Source: NORP233 sp050186825
GTDB taxonomy: Bacteria; Planctomycetota; J058
Direction: 5' to 3'
Assembly (NCBI GenBank): GCA_050186825.1
Contig: JBFWYD010000021.1
Span: 1 to 64,000 of the forward strand
DNA length: 64,000 nt
Shown here: one piece after another, positions 1 to 7,958 of the stretch
Position numbering within the stretch: the stretch's first letter is position 1
Layout: every line of letters starts with the position of its first letter
Notes under the pieces: model-generated
Seen by the model: the letters and a program-made list of their open reading frames with translations, nothing else
Told to the model about the DNA's origin: nothing
Database searches by the model: none
Translations under genes and position numbers: made by a program

Positions 1-1
1 G

Positions 2-730
2 CTCGAGGACCTCGCGAACCTGATCGCCAACACGCGCGAGTACCTGGCCTGCGGCGCGCTCCTCGGCCGGATCGAGGTCAACGAGCGCACGGTGCCCGGG
101 AGCGAGCTCGAGTTCACGGTCGACTTCCAAAACCGGACGCTCGACGCAGGCGCGTCGTGGGCGGACGAGGCGACCAAGATCCGCTCCAAGGAACTGCTCG
201 CGCTCAAGCGCGCCTACAAGGACGGCGCCGGCATGCGCGCCGCGATCGCGATCACCGACCCCAACGTCGAGGGCTACCTGACGCAGAACAAGGAGGTGCA
301 GACCTTCGCCCGCGACGCGCTCGGGGTCACGATCCTGCGCAACGCCGAGCTGACCGGCGAGAACCTGCAGTGGGCGGGCCTGGGCGGCCTCGACTGGCGC
401 TTCACCGACGGGACCTACCAGCCCGAGGGCGGCGCGGTGACCCGCTACTTCACGCCCGACCGGGTCGTGGTCCTCCCAGCACCTGCTCGTCTGCGCGGCG
501 TCCTCGGCTGGGCCGAGGGCAAGGTCCAGGTACCGGCAGGGCCCGTCTTCGCGGGCGCCACGGGCGCGACGTCGCTCGTGCGCGAGCTGCGGGGCTTCTA
601 CGCCTACGCCAAGCTCCGCGACGACCCGGTGGGGATCCGGATCTACGCGGGCTGGCATGGCCTGCCCGTGGTCCTGAACCCGAGGGCCATCCTCGTCTAC
701 CGGACCGTCCCCCCAGCGCCGACCCCGTAA
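2..730 (+). CDS. Phage major capsid protein E-like, C-terminal part (partial)
   Basis: The frame is open from the window edge, so only about the last 242 residues are visible; the GTG at 92 is probably internal. What is seen resembles the C-terminal two thirds of lambda-gpE-type capsid proteins (Phage_cap_E family). There is a helical segment around SWADEATKIRSKEL, a middle strand TRYFTPDRVVVLPAP that sits where the family has its 'F.PD..vvl' stretch, and a closing GLPVVLNPRAILVYRTV that matches the family's habit of ending on a 'P.lldP.ai..tV' strand. The role would be the icosahedral shell subunit of a tailed phage or phage-derived particle. No protease, portal or terminase is in the window, so the rest of a head module would have to lie upstream. 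Family assignment is by eye and could be wrong. Confidence 0.55.
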   Translation, partial: LEDLANLIANTREYLACGALLGRIEVNERTVPGSELEFTVDFQNRTLDAGASWADEATKIRSKELLALKRAYKDGAGMRAAIAITDPNVEGYLTQNKEVQTFARDALGVTILRNAELTGENLQWAGLGGLDWRFTDGTYQPEGGAVTRYFTPDRVVVLPAPARLRGVLGWAEGKVQVPAGPVFAGATGATSLVRELRGFYAYAKLRDDPVGIRIYAGWHGLPVVLNPRAILVYRTVPPAPTP

Positions 731-786
731 ACGCGCGGCCATCCCGAGCGGTGGCGCCCGGGGTCGATCTGGGCCACCATCGCGCC

Positions 787-2715
787 ATGAGCGAGCCGCA
801 GCGCTTCCACAAGCTCCGCAGCGTCCAGGTGACCAAGGGCTTCCTGGCCGGCGCCAAGGTGGAGTTCAGCGACCACCTGAGCTGCGTGATCGGCACCCGC
901 GGCGCTGGCAAGACCACGCTGCTCGAGTTCGTGCGCTACGCCCTGGCGCTCGACCCCGGCTCCGCCGAGCGCAGCAAGACCCTCGCCTCCCTCATCAGCA
1001 AGAACCTGCGCTCGGGGCAGATCCGCCTGCAGGTCGAGACCAAGCAGGGGGTCGTGTACACGATCGAGCGCAAGGCCGGGGAGCCGCCTGAGGTCTTCAA
1101 CGAGCGCGGCGAGGCGGTCAAGCTCTCGCCCGAGACCGGCCTGCCCTTCGGGGCGCAGGTCTACAGCCAGAGCGAGATCGCCGAGATCGCGACCCGCTCG
1201 GCGGACAAGCTGGCCCTGATCGACCGCTTCGCCGAGGACCGCCTGGAGGAGCTGGCCCTCGAGTTCCGCGCGGTCGAGCGCAAGCTGCGCGCCTCGGCCG
1301 CGGAGCTGGTGGGGCTGGCGGGCGAGGTCGCGGAGCTCGGCGAGGACCTCGACTCGAAGCTCCTGGGCGTCGAGGAGGAGCTCCGCGGGCTGGAGGCCGC
1401 GGACGGCGAGGCGGACCAGACGCTCCAGCAGGCCCTCGCCCACAAGAGCCAGCGCGACAGCGAGCGGCGCGCCCTGGACGGCCTGGCGGAGCAGCTCGCC
1501 CGCGGCCCCGAGCGGCTGGCGGAGGAGGCGCGGGGGCTCATGGAGCGCCTCTCGGCCTTCGCGGCCGAGGAGCAGCGCGGCCCCAACGGCGCGCTCATCC
1601 AGGCGGCGCAGGACGCGGCCCGTCGGCTGGAGGAGGCGCTCGGGCGGGCGGTCACCGGGCTGACCGAGGCCGCCCGCGAGTCCCAGGCGGAGGTCGCGCG
1701 GCTGCGCGCGCAGCTCGTCACCGCGCAGCGCGAGCAGGAGCAGGAGTTCGAGGCCCTGCTCAAGGCGGAGGCCGACGCCCAGGAGAGCGCGCAGCGGAGG
1801 ATCCAGGCCCAGCGCCGCCAGGCGGAGCTGGTCGCGCGCAGCCGCGAGCAGGAGAGCAAGCGCGCCGCCTTCGAGCAGAAGAAGGAGGAGCGGCGCGCGC
1901 TGACGCGCAGGCTCTCGGAGCTGCGCGACCAGCGCGCCGCGGTGCGGGAACAGGTCGTCGCGACCCTCAACCGCGAGCTCGAGGGCTCCGGCATCAAGAT
2001 CGAGTTCAAGCGCTCCGTGGGCGACGCGGAGTACACGCGGCTCCTGGGGGACGCCTTCCGCGGGAGCAAGCGCCGCGGCCAGACGGACATCGCCAAGAAG
2101 ATCGCCCAGGTCACGCCGCGGGAGTTCGTGCGGCTCGTCTCCGAGAAGGAGGTGGACGGCCTCGCGCGCGAGGCGGGCCTCGACAAGACCGACGCCGCCT
2201 GGGTCGTCGCCCAGCTGCGCGACACCGGCGAGCTGTACGAGATCGAGGCCGTCGAGCGCGCCGACGAGCCCCGGATCCTCTTCAAGGACGGCGAGGCCTG
2301 GAAGGACTCGGCCGACCTGAGCACGGGCCAGCAGTTCACGGCGGTGCTGCCGATCCTGCTCCTCCACAGCGACCAGCCCCTGATCTGCGACGAGCCGGAG
2401 AGCCACCTCGACCAGGCCACGCTGGTCGAGAAGGTGGTCACGCAGATCCGCAACCTCGAGGGGCGCCGCCAGCTGATCTTCGCCACCCACAACCCGAACA
2501 TCGTCGTGCTCGGCGACGTCGGCCAGTCGCGGGTGGTGGTGCTCGAGTCCACGGGCAAGCTGGCCCGGGTCGTGGGGGCGGGCTCGGTCGACGAGCGGCG
2601 CCGCGACGTCGAGCGCCTGCTCGAGGGCGGCGCCGACGCCTTCCAGGAGCGGGCCCGCCGCTACGGGTTCGTGGGCGAGCCCGGGCAGGCACACCCGGGC
2701 TGGAGCGGGGCGTAG
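787..2715 (+). CDS. TrlF-like SMC/AAA ATPase lacking the PHP domain
   Basis: The 642-aa ATPase starts at ATG 787, the first codon before the conserved core. Walker A is GTRGAGKT (36-43). A long charged coiled-coil-like middle (about 150-400) separates it from the second half, which carries the ABC/SMC signature LSTGQQ (about 511), Walker B ICDEPESHLD (about 533-542) and the switch histidine in FATHNPN (about 568). The order signature, 'LPILLLHSDQPLICDEPE', 'RRQLIFATHNPNIVVLGD', 'VERLLEGGADAF' closely follows the C-terminal ATPase of TrlF-family proteins. Known TrlF proteins are longer and begin with a PHP-type phosphoesterase domain, which is absent here. The HEAT kinase gene follows 4 nt downstream, so the two are probably co-transcribed. 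An SbcC/RecF-like repair ATPase is the alternative, but the C-terminal tail argues for TrlF. Confidence 0.75.
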   Translation: MSEPQRFHKLRSVQVTKGFLAGAKVEFSDHLSCVIGTRGAGKTTLLEFVRYALALDPGSAERSKTLASLISKNLRSGQIRLQVETKQGVVYTIERKAGEPPEVFNERGEAVKLSPETGLPFGAQVYSQSEIAEIATRSADKLALIDRFAEDRLEELALEFRAVERKLRASAAELVGLAGEVAELGEDLDSKLLGVEEELRGLEAADGEADQTLQQALAHKSQRDSERRALDGLAEQLARGPERLAEEARGLMERLSAFAAEEQRGPNGALIQAAQDAARRLEEALGRAVTGLTEAARESQAEVARLRAQLVTAQREQEQEFEALLKAEADAQESAQRRIQAQRRQAELVARSREQESKRAAFEQKKEERRALTRRLSELRDQRAAVREQVVATLNRELEGSGIKIEFKRSVGDAEYTRLLGDAFRGSKRRGQTDIAKKIAQVTPREFVRLVSEKEVDGLAREAGLDKTDAAWVVAQLRDTGELYEIEAVERADEPRILFKDGEAWKDSADLSTGQQFTAVLPILLLHSDQPLICDEPESHLDQATLVEKVVTQIRNLEGRRQLIFATHNPNIVVLGDVGQSRVVVLESTGKLARVVGAGSVDERRRDVERLLEGGADAFQERARRYGFVGEPGQAHPGWSGA

Positions 2716-2719
2716 CGCC

Positions 2720-3814
2720 GTGGAGCGGGAGAGCGAGCGACAGCTCACGGAGCTCGAGGCCCTGCTCGCTTCGGGCGACTGGGAGGAGCGCGAGGAGGGG
2801 CTCCGGCGCGCGGCGAGCTGGGTGCGCACCCTCCCCACACAGCGCCTGCGCGACCGCCTCGCCTCACACCTGCCCCGGCTCGCGGCAGACGAGAAGTGGG
2901 AGGTCCGCGCCTGGGTCGCTCGGCTGCTCCAGGACTTCGAGCCGGACGCCTTCGACGCGCTGGTGAGCGCGCTGCGCCAGGACCCCCACGCGCAGGTCGT
3001 GGGGCAAGCGGAGCGCGCGCAGCTCAAGTGGCGCCGGGCGGCGCGTGAGCGGGCACGGCGCGAGCGGGCGCTGGGGCGGTTGCTCGACCAGCAGGGGCAA
3101 GCGCCCGCCGAGGAGGCGGACCGCCTGATCGCCTTCGGGCGCGCCGCGGTGAGCAGCCTGTCCCAGGAGGTGGCCCACGACCTGCGGCGAGGGGCGCTCC
3201 TGATCGGCGACGTCCTGAGCGCGCTCCGCGCCGGCAAGCACTACAAGGCGCAGGCGCCGCTCTTCGCCCGGCTCGACCTGCAGGTCGAGCAGCTCATGGC
3301 CTTCGCCGCGGACATCCAGGCCTACGCCGACGACAGCCCGCCGAGCTTCGGGCGCGAGTCCGTGCGCGAGCTGGTCGAGCGGGCCGCGGAGTTCGCCCGC
3401 CTCGGCGCGCGCCCGGAGGTCGAGCTCGTCCTCGACGTCAGCCGCGAGCTCTGGGTCGAGGTGCCGAAGGCGTTCGCGATCCGCGCGCTCGGAAACCTGC
3501 TCCGAAACGCCCTCGAGGCGATCGTGGCGCGGGGTCGGATCTCGGTCGCCGCCCACGAGGAGGAGGGCGCGGTCGTGCTCTCGATCGAGGACGACGGGCG
3601 CGGCATGGACCCGAGCGAGGTGGGCGCCCTCTTCGCGCCCCTGACCTCGACCAAGAAGGGGAGCGCCAGCGAGGTGCACACGGGCATGGGCCTCCCGATC
3701 GCCCAGAAGGTGATCGTGGACGACGTGGGGGGGACGCTGGAGGTCGAATGGACCGCGCCGGGCCAGGGCACGCGGGTCGTCGTGCGACTGCCCCTGCGAC
3801 AGGAAGGAGCCTGA
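2720..3814 (+). CDS. Histidine kinase with HEAT-like N-terminus
   Basis: The 364-aa soluble kinase uses GTG at 2720, 4 nt after the ATPase stop. Residues 1-110 form paired helices with 'DEKWEVRAWVARLL' and 'LVSALRQDP' spacing, typical of HEAT repeats. A dimerisation helix follows with the likely phosphoacceptor His153 in SQEVAHDLRRG. The HATPase_c domain has an N-box (N263 in NLLRNALEAI), G1 (DDGRGMDP) and G2 (TGMGLPIAQKV). No membrane segment or PAS domain is seen, so the input is probably cytosolic and sensed through the HEAT part. The response regulator gene begins 1 nt after its stop, making a cognate pair. HEAT-fused kinases beside NTPases are known in bacterial conflict loci; that this one gates the ATPase is inference. 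Confidence 0.8.
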   Translation: MERESERQLTELEALLASGDWEEREEGLRRAASWVRTLPTQRLRDRLASHLPRLAADEKWEVRAWVARLLQDFEPDAFDALVSALRQDPHAQVVGQAERAQLKWRRAARERARRERALGRLLDQQGQAPAEEADRLIAFGRAAVSSLSQEVAHDLRRGALLIGDVLSALRAGKHYKAQAPLFARLDLQVEQLMAFAADIQAYADDSPPSFGRESVRELVERAAEFARLGARPEVELVLDVSRELWVEVPKAFAIRALGNLLRNALEAIVARGRISVAAHEEEGAVVLSIEDDGRGMDPSEVGALFAPLTSTKKGSASEVHTGMGLPIAQKVIVDDVGGTLEVEWTAPGQGTRVVVRLPLRQEGA

Positions 3815-3815
3815 C

Positions 3816-4646
3816 GTGAGCGCGGCGGCGTTGAGGGTGTTGGTCGTCGACGACGAGGATGGTCCGCGGGCGTTCTTGGAGGAGCTGCTCCGGGGCCGGG
3901 GACACGTGGTGGTCTCCGCCGGCTCGCTCGAGGAGGCGGTCGCGGCGCTGGCGCAGGGGCCCTTCGACCTGGTGGTCATGGACCTGAACCTCCCCGTCAG
4001 CCTGGGCAGGCTGCCCTTGGCCGAGAACGGCTACGCGCTCGAGACCCGCGTCCGCGCGGTGTGCCCCAGGGGCCGGACGTACCTGATCGTGCTCACGGGC
4101 AAGGGCCTGGGCGCCATGGACTCCTCGCTGGCGCACGACCACGGGTGCGACGCCTACGTGCTCAAGGGCGACCGGGAGCGGCTCCTCGCCAAGCTGGCCG
4201 AGGGCGAGGCGCAGGCCCGCGCGCGCCCTCCGGCCCCGCGCGCGAAGGGCGCCCTGCCGCTCAAGGCCAGGACCTGGCAGGAGTGCTCGCTGGTCCTGGG
4301 CCGGCCGGGGTGCGCCAAGGTGGGCAATGGAGCGGAGGTGGTCGTCGAGCCGAGCGAGACCGTCGACAAGGTCCTCTTCCACCTCTACACGAGCGAGGAG
4401 GGGAGCGACCTGAGCGGGCTCGCGTCCACCGACGTGACACGCCGCTCGCTCGCGCGGGAGGCGCGCAAGTTCCTCCGCAAGGTGTTCGAGGTCAAGTCGG
4501 GGTCGAGCGACCCCGTGCCCAGGCAGCGAGCGCGGGGTACCTGGATCTGCCTCGTGAAGCTCACCGAGCCGGGCCTCGAGCAGGTCCGCGAGTCCTACGA
4601 GGAGCGGCGCAGCCGCGACCACGACGTGTTCGAGTACGACGAGTAA
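3816..4646 (+). CDS. Response regulator with winged-helix-like output
   Basis: The 276-aa protein starts at GTG 3816, directly after the kinase gene. The receiver domain (about 5-130) keeps the acidic pair D12/D13, the phosphoacceptor D56 (VVMDLNLP), T94 and the conserved lysine K117. An insertion after D56 (SLGRLPLAENG) is longer than usual. A basic Pro/Ala linker leads to a C-terminal domain (about 150-276) of helices and strands ending TWICLVKLTEPGLEQV, compatible with a winged-helix DNA-binding fold. Its own target could be the word-rich region immediately downstream (4647-4887). The C-terminal domain shows loose resemblance to that of the pseudo-receiver at 6680-7516. The partner is almost certainly the HEAT kinase; DNA binding is inferred. 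Confidence 0.75.
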   Translation: MSAAALRVLVVDDEDGPRAFLEELLRGRGHVVVSAGSLEEAVAALAQGPFDLVVMDLNLPVSLGRLPLAENGYALETRVRAVCPRGRTYLIVLTGKGLGAMDSSLAHDHGCDAYVLKGDRERLLAKLAEGEAQARARPPAPRAKGALPLKARTWQECSLVLGRPGCAKVGNGAEVVVEPSETVDKVLFHLYTSEEGSDLSGLASTDVTRRSLAREARKFLRKVFEVKSGSSDPVPRQRARGTWICLVKLTEPGLEQVRESYEERRSRDHDVFEYDE

Positions 4647-4887
4647 CACGTCCCAAACGCGTGGGGAGCGTGGCCACCGGGGAACCCGCTGGCGTCCCCT
4701 GACCTACGCGGAACGTGGGGGCCGTGCTCCCCGCGGACTCCCCACGCCCGGACCGCGGCCAAAGACCTTGCACCGCGCGTGGGGGCGTGGGAGTCACGTG
4801 GGCCCCCACGTCGCTCTACGCCCTGTCTGAGCAAGGACTTCGGTCGCTGCCCCACGGCCCCCACGAGAGGGGGATGAGGAGGCAGCG
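4647..4887 (+). promoter_or_regulatory. Candidate operator/promoter region with CGTGGG words
   Basis: This gap between the regulator gene and the next operon contains an unusual density of CGTGGG or its complement CCCACG: near 4660, 4714, 4741, 4778, 4786, 4797, 4805, 4851 and 4860. The pair at 4797-4810 forms a 14-mer palindrome (cgtggg, 2-nt centre, cccacg). The first gene of the downstream operon has a good ribosome site (gaggagg, about 4876-4882) 5 nt before ATG 4888. No convincing sigma70 -35/-10 pair is visible. It is a plausible binding site array for the regulator encoded just upstream. Confidence 0.4.
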
Positions 4888-5508
4888 ATGCACGCTCATC
4901 CCGACGAGGCGGCGGCGATCCACGAACTGAACGAGGCGTTCGGCGCCTGGGGCTGGTCTCGCGCGCTCGAGCGCTGCGAGACGACCCGCCGCTCGATCGA
5001 GACCGCGGAGGGGACGCGGCACCTGGCCTTCACGTCCGCGACGGTCTCGCTCGTGGTCGGCCCGCACCACGCGCCGCTCGTGCTGCGCCAGGCAGTCGGC
5101 CACTTCGAGACGACGCCGCAGCAGAGCCTGGGGGGCGCCGCGGCCCTGGCCGAAGAGGAGGCCACACGGCGCGCGTTCCTCCGCTGCGCCGAGTTGCTCG
5201 TGCACGGCGCGCCTGCTGCGCCTGCCCCTGCAGCACCTGCGGCAGGCCCGCTCGAGGCTTGCTTCGCGTCGCTCGGCCTCGGCGCGGAGCTCGCCGCGCA
5301 CCTGGCCGCGCTCCCGGGCGAGCGGGCGATCCCGGCGGACCTCGCGAACCAGCTCTGGCGGACGGCGCGCCAGCTCCTCGGGAGGGCGCGCGCGCACGCG
5401 CTCTGGCGAGAGCTCGGCGTCCGCGACGGCCAGCTCCCGCGCGGCACCCAGGCGCAGCTCTACGCCGCGCACCTCAACCCCCACGCGCACCAGGAGGCGA
5501 CCCCATGA
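4888..5508 (+). CDS. Unknown protein, weak single-strand annealase resemblance
   Basis: The 206-aa protein has a strong SD before ATG 4888 and a 4-nt overlap (ATGA) with the nuclease gene. It is not confidently recognised. Residues 40-110 run as strand, VVGPHHAPLVLRQ, a second strand AVGHFET, then a helix EEEATRRAFLRCAELLVHG. That strand-strand-helix order, with an 'A..RA...' helix, is loosely like Rad52/Erf-type annealing proteins, and such proteins are often paired with a RecB/Cas4-like nuclease as here. A Pro/Ala linker (about 110-125) joins a helical C-terminal domain. The annealase idea is speculative. Confidence 0.6.
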   Translation: MHAHPDEAAAIHELNEAFGAWGWSRALERCETTRRSIETAEGTRHLAFTSATVSLVVGPHHAPLVLRQAVGHFETTPQQSLGGAAALAEEEATRRAFLRCAELLVHGAPAAPAPAAPAAGPLEACFASLGLGAELAAHLAALPGERAIPADLANQLWRTARQLLGRARAHALWRELGVRDGQLPRGTQAQLYAAHLNPHAHQEATP

Positions 5509-6683
5509 CCCGACGCCGTACCGACGTCACCCCCACGCAGCTCCGCGACCTCGAGGCCTGCCCCCTGCGAGCGCACCTCCGCCATCGCTGCGGGCTCACC
5601 GACCCCGGCGACGAGCAGCGTGAGGTGGGCGGGATCGTGGCCGCCTGCCTGGCGGCCGTCACGCGGCCTCGCCTCGCCCAGGGCGAGCTCCGCGGCCGCG
5701 CCGTCGCGGCCGGCGAGCTGCTCGCGGCGCTCGAGGCCCGCGGCGGGTCGCCCGGCGCCGTGCGGCGGGCGGCCGAGATCCTCGAGCCGCTCGCCTCCCA
5801 GCTCGACCTGGCGCACACCGTCGCGGTCGAGGACTCCTGGCAGCTCGAGGTCGGGCGCGACCCGCGCACGGGGTGGGCGATCGTCGCCGGCGGCCGCTTC
5901 GAGCGCGTGGACCGCCTCCCGGACGGGACCGTCCGTCTCGTCGACTACCGCACGGGGCGCGTGCGCTCGCGGGAGGAGCTCCTGCGCGAGGGCCAGGTCG
6001 GCCTGCGGCTGGCGGCGCTGCGGGCGCTGCATCCCGGCGCGCGGGTCGAGGCGCTCGTGTGGTGGGTCGACCAGGACGTCCAGGTCAGCGTCCCCTGGAG
6101 CGAGCGCGAGGACTGGTTCGCGCGGCTGCGCGTGCGGATCGCCTACGGCCAGCTCCAGCGCGGCGAGAGCACGCCGCGTGTCGGCGCGCCCTGCGCCCGC
6201 TGCCCCTTCCGCCAGCGCTGCTGGGCCTACCAGGAGGAGCTGCGCACGCTGGAGGCCGCGCCGCCGGCCGCGAGCGCGCGGCGGGACGATCCGCGCTGGC
6301 TGCTCGAGGAGCGCGAGCGGCTGAAGCAGGTCGCGGCGCTGGCCGAGGCCGGACGTCGCGACCTCGACGAGGCGATCCGCGCGCGGATCGACGCCCGCGG
6401 CGAGCTGCGCGCAGGGGACCTGCGCGCGCGGCTGATCACCCGCCGCCTCCACGGCTGGTCGCCCCTCGCGCTCCCGATCGTGGCCGACGCGCTCCAGCGC
6501 GACGCCCTCGAGCTGCTGGAGGAGGTCGGGCAGGTGAGCACGACCAAGCTGCGGGCGCTGCTCCAGGACGTGCCCGAGGAGGCGCGCGCCGCGGTCGAGG
6601 CGCACGCCACGCGGGACGTGACCCAGTACGTCGAGGTCCGTGAGGTCGCGCCCTTCCGGGGCGACGGCGAGGAGGCGGCGTGA
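5505..6683 (+). CDS. PD-(D/E)XK nuclease, Cas4/AddB-like with four-Cys cluster
   Basis: The 392-aa protein is translationally coupled to both neighbours by 4-nt overlaps. Cys19 in LEACPL and the trio C230, C233, C239 (CARCPFRQRC) form the split four-cysteine pattern that holds an Fe-S cluster in AddB and Cas4 nucleases. The nuclease core is visible as GRFERVD followed by VDYRTGR (D147-G151). Family members usually read G.iDr and DYKTG, so a catalytic Asp is Glu and the catalytic Lys is Arg here. Both changes are conservative but may lower or abolish activity. The C-terminal 130 residues are helical. The likely role is 5' end processing or recombination of phage-like DNA. Confidence is high for the fold and low for activity. 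Confidence 0.75.
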   Translation: MTRRRTDVTPTQLRDLEACPLRAHLRHRCGLTDPGDEQREVGGIVAACLAAVTRPRLAQGELRGRAVAAGELLAALEARGGSPGAVRRAAEILEPLASQLDLAHTVAVEDSWQLEVGRDPRTGWAIVAGGRFERVDRLPDGTVRLVDYRTGRVRSREELLREGQVGLRLAALRALHPGARVEALVWWVDQDVQVSVPWSEREDWFARLRVRIAYGQLQRGESTPRVGAPCARCPFRQRCWAYQEELRTLEAAPPAASARRDDPRWLLEERERLKQVAALAEAGRRDLDEAIRARIDARGELRAGDLRARLITRRLHGWSPLALPIVADALQRDALELLEEVGQVSTTKLRALLQDVPEEARAAVEAHATRDVTQYVEVREVAPFRGDGEEAA

Positions 6684-7516
6684 CCCGCCCCCACCGCGCC
6701 CTCGTCGTCGGCTCCGACCCGTCTGCGTTGGAGGTGATCCAGTCCGTCCTGGGGGCCCACGGCCACGAGCTGACGCGGCTCCGCACGCTGGTCGACGCCG
6801 AGCGCGCGCTCGCGAGCGGCGCCTTCTGCTACGCCCTGATCGGGAGCGAGGTCGAGCCGCACGCGCGGGGGACCGCGGGGGTCGGCGCCACGCTCAGCCT
6901 GCTGCGCAGGATCCGCCGCGCCTACACGCCCCAGGCGCTCCCCGTCGCCGTGTTCGGCGACCTCGAGCGGATCGCGCGCCAGTTCGGGCCCCTGGTGTGG
7001 GCGGGCTGCTCGGACCTCCTGCTCGAGCCGCTCGACGCTGAGCTCCTCGACCGGCGGGTCGGCGCGGCCGCGCTGATGTGCGAGGCGCGGCGGCGCGCGT
7101 GCTCCACGCTCCCCTCGCCGCCGCTCGCAGGGCAGCGGGTGTACGGGGTCGAGCGCGCGGTCCACTTCGCCGGGGTCTCGCAGGCCAAGCGCCTCCTGGT
7201 CACGGTCGACGACGAGGAGTTGTTCCTGCCTCGCAGCCTCTACGAGGGGCTACTCGAGCTGGCGCTGGCGCTGCTCCAGGACCCCGAGCGCTACACGCCG
7301 CGCAAGAGCCTCTTCGGCGATCACCCGAACCCCGCCGTCTCGCGCCTGCTCCGCGAGCTGCGGGCGGTCGGCGCTGCGCGCGGCCTCCAGCACGACCGGC
7401 AGGGCGGCCTCAGGCTCTCCGTGCCGCCCGATCGGCTCTCCTTCGCGGTCGAGCTCCTGAGCGAAGAGGTCCCGCACCTGGCTCGACGGCTGGCCGTCGA
7501 GGCGGATGCGAGGTGA
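6680..7516 (+). CDS. Pseudo-receiver protein with C-terminal winged-helix-like domain
   Basis: The 278-aa protein starts at GTG 6680, overlapping the nuclease stop by 4 nt. Residues 5-125 have the alternating strand/helix pattern of a response-regulator receiver (ALVVGSDPSALEVIQSVL, then a second strand ALIGSEV). The phosphoacceptor position is Ser/Gly rather than Asp, and the lysine strand is not evident, so it is probably not phosphorylated. The second half (about 150-278) contains strands RLLVTVDDEELFLP and helices around SRLLRELRAVG, reminiscent of a winged helix, and loosely parallels the output domain of the regulator at 3816-4646. It may act as a phosphorylation-independent DNA-binding or adaptor protein for the nuclease operon. 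Confidence 0.6.
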   Translation: MTRPHRALVVGSDPSALEVIQSVLGAHGHELTRLRTLVDAERALASGAFCYALIGSEVEPHARGTAGVGATLSLLRRIRRAYTPQALPVAVFGDLERIARQFGPLVWAGCSDLLLEPLDAELLDRRVGAAALMCEARRRACSTLPSPPLAGQRVYGVERAVHFAGVSQAKRLLVTVDDEELFLPRSLYEGLLELALALLQDPERYTPRKSLFGDHPNPAVSRLLRELRAVGAARGLQHDRQGGLRLSVPPDRLSFAVELLSEEVPHLARRLAVEADAR

Positions 7517-7658
7517 CGGGTCTTGGCCGAAGTAACCGGAACCCTGGCGGACGGGTCGCGCGGCGTTGGACGAGCGCGGCTTACGAACGCGCGGACTCGT
7601 ACGGAGATGTTCCCGGACCTGAAGAAAGTAACGACTAGTCTCCGGGCAGGAAGCAGCG

Positions 7659-7958
7659 ATGACCCCACGTGAACGAGACAGAGTGACGAGCGGTCGTACG
7701 ACGCGCCTGGTGCGAGACCCGCGCGCCGGCCGAGCCGCGCTGCTCCAGACGGGACGACCGGCTTCCGCGCACCGGGGGCCGCGCGATCCCGGAGGCAGGC
7801 AGCGTGCTCGCGGCGTGCTGGAGCACGGCGCCCGCGGGCTCGACGGCCCAGGCGTTTGGGGCGCTCAGCACGTTCAGCCCGAGGGATGGGTAGAGGGGCA
7901 GCGACGAGCGCTGCCGGCACGGACCGCGGTCCCCACGCGCGGGAGGAGAGCGTCGTGA
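7659..7958 (+). CDS. Possible small ORF of unknown function
   Basis: The 99-codon frame has an SD-like aggaag 5 nt before ATG 7659, nearly the same leader as the gene at 4888. It ends in a GTGA overlap with the ParB-like gene start. Against it, the product is very Arg/Gly rich, third-position GC is lower than in neighbours, and no domain or motif is visible. It may be a short leader ORF or simply non-coding sequence. If it is not a gene, 7517-7954 is a 438-bp spacer that also holds two CCCCACG words (7663, 7931). Confidence 0.3.
   Translation: MTPRERDRVTSGRTTRLVRDPRAGRAALLQTGRPASAHRGPRDPGGRQRARGVLEHGARGLDGPGVWGAQHVQPEGWVEGQRRALPARTAVPTRGRRAS

Noticed and set aside
697..3237. An 846-codon minus-strand frame opposite the ATPase gene
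   Set aside because: Low-complexity Leu/Arg/Ala product; the opposite strand encodes an ATPase with complete Walker motifs.
5505..6683. Naming the nuclease cas4
   Set aside because: The cysteine pattern also fits AddB and phage RecB-like proteins, and there is no CRISPR context.
7517..7658. sigma70 promoter before the ParB-like genes
   Set aside because: A TTGGAC and TACGAA pair is present, but the spacing (about 10 nt) is far too short.
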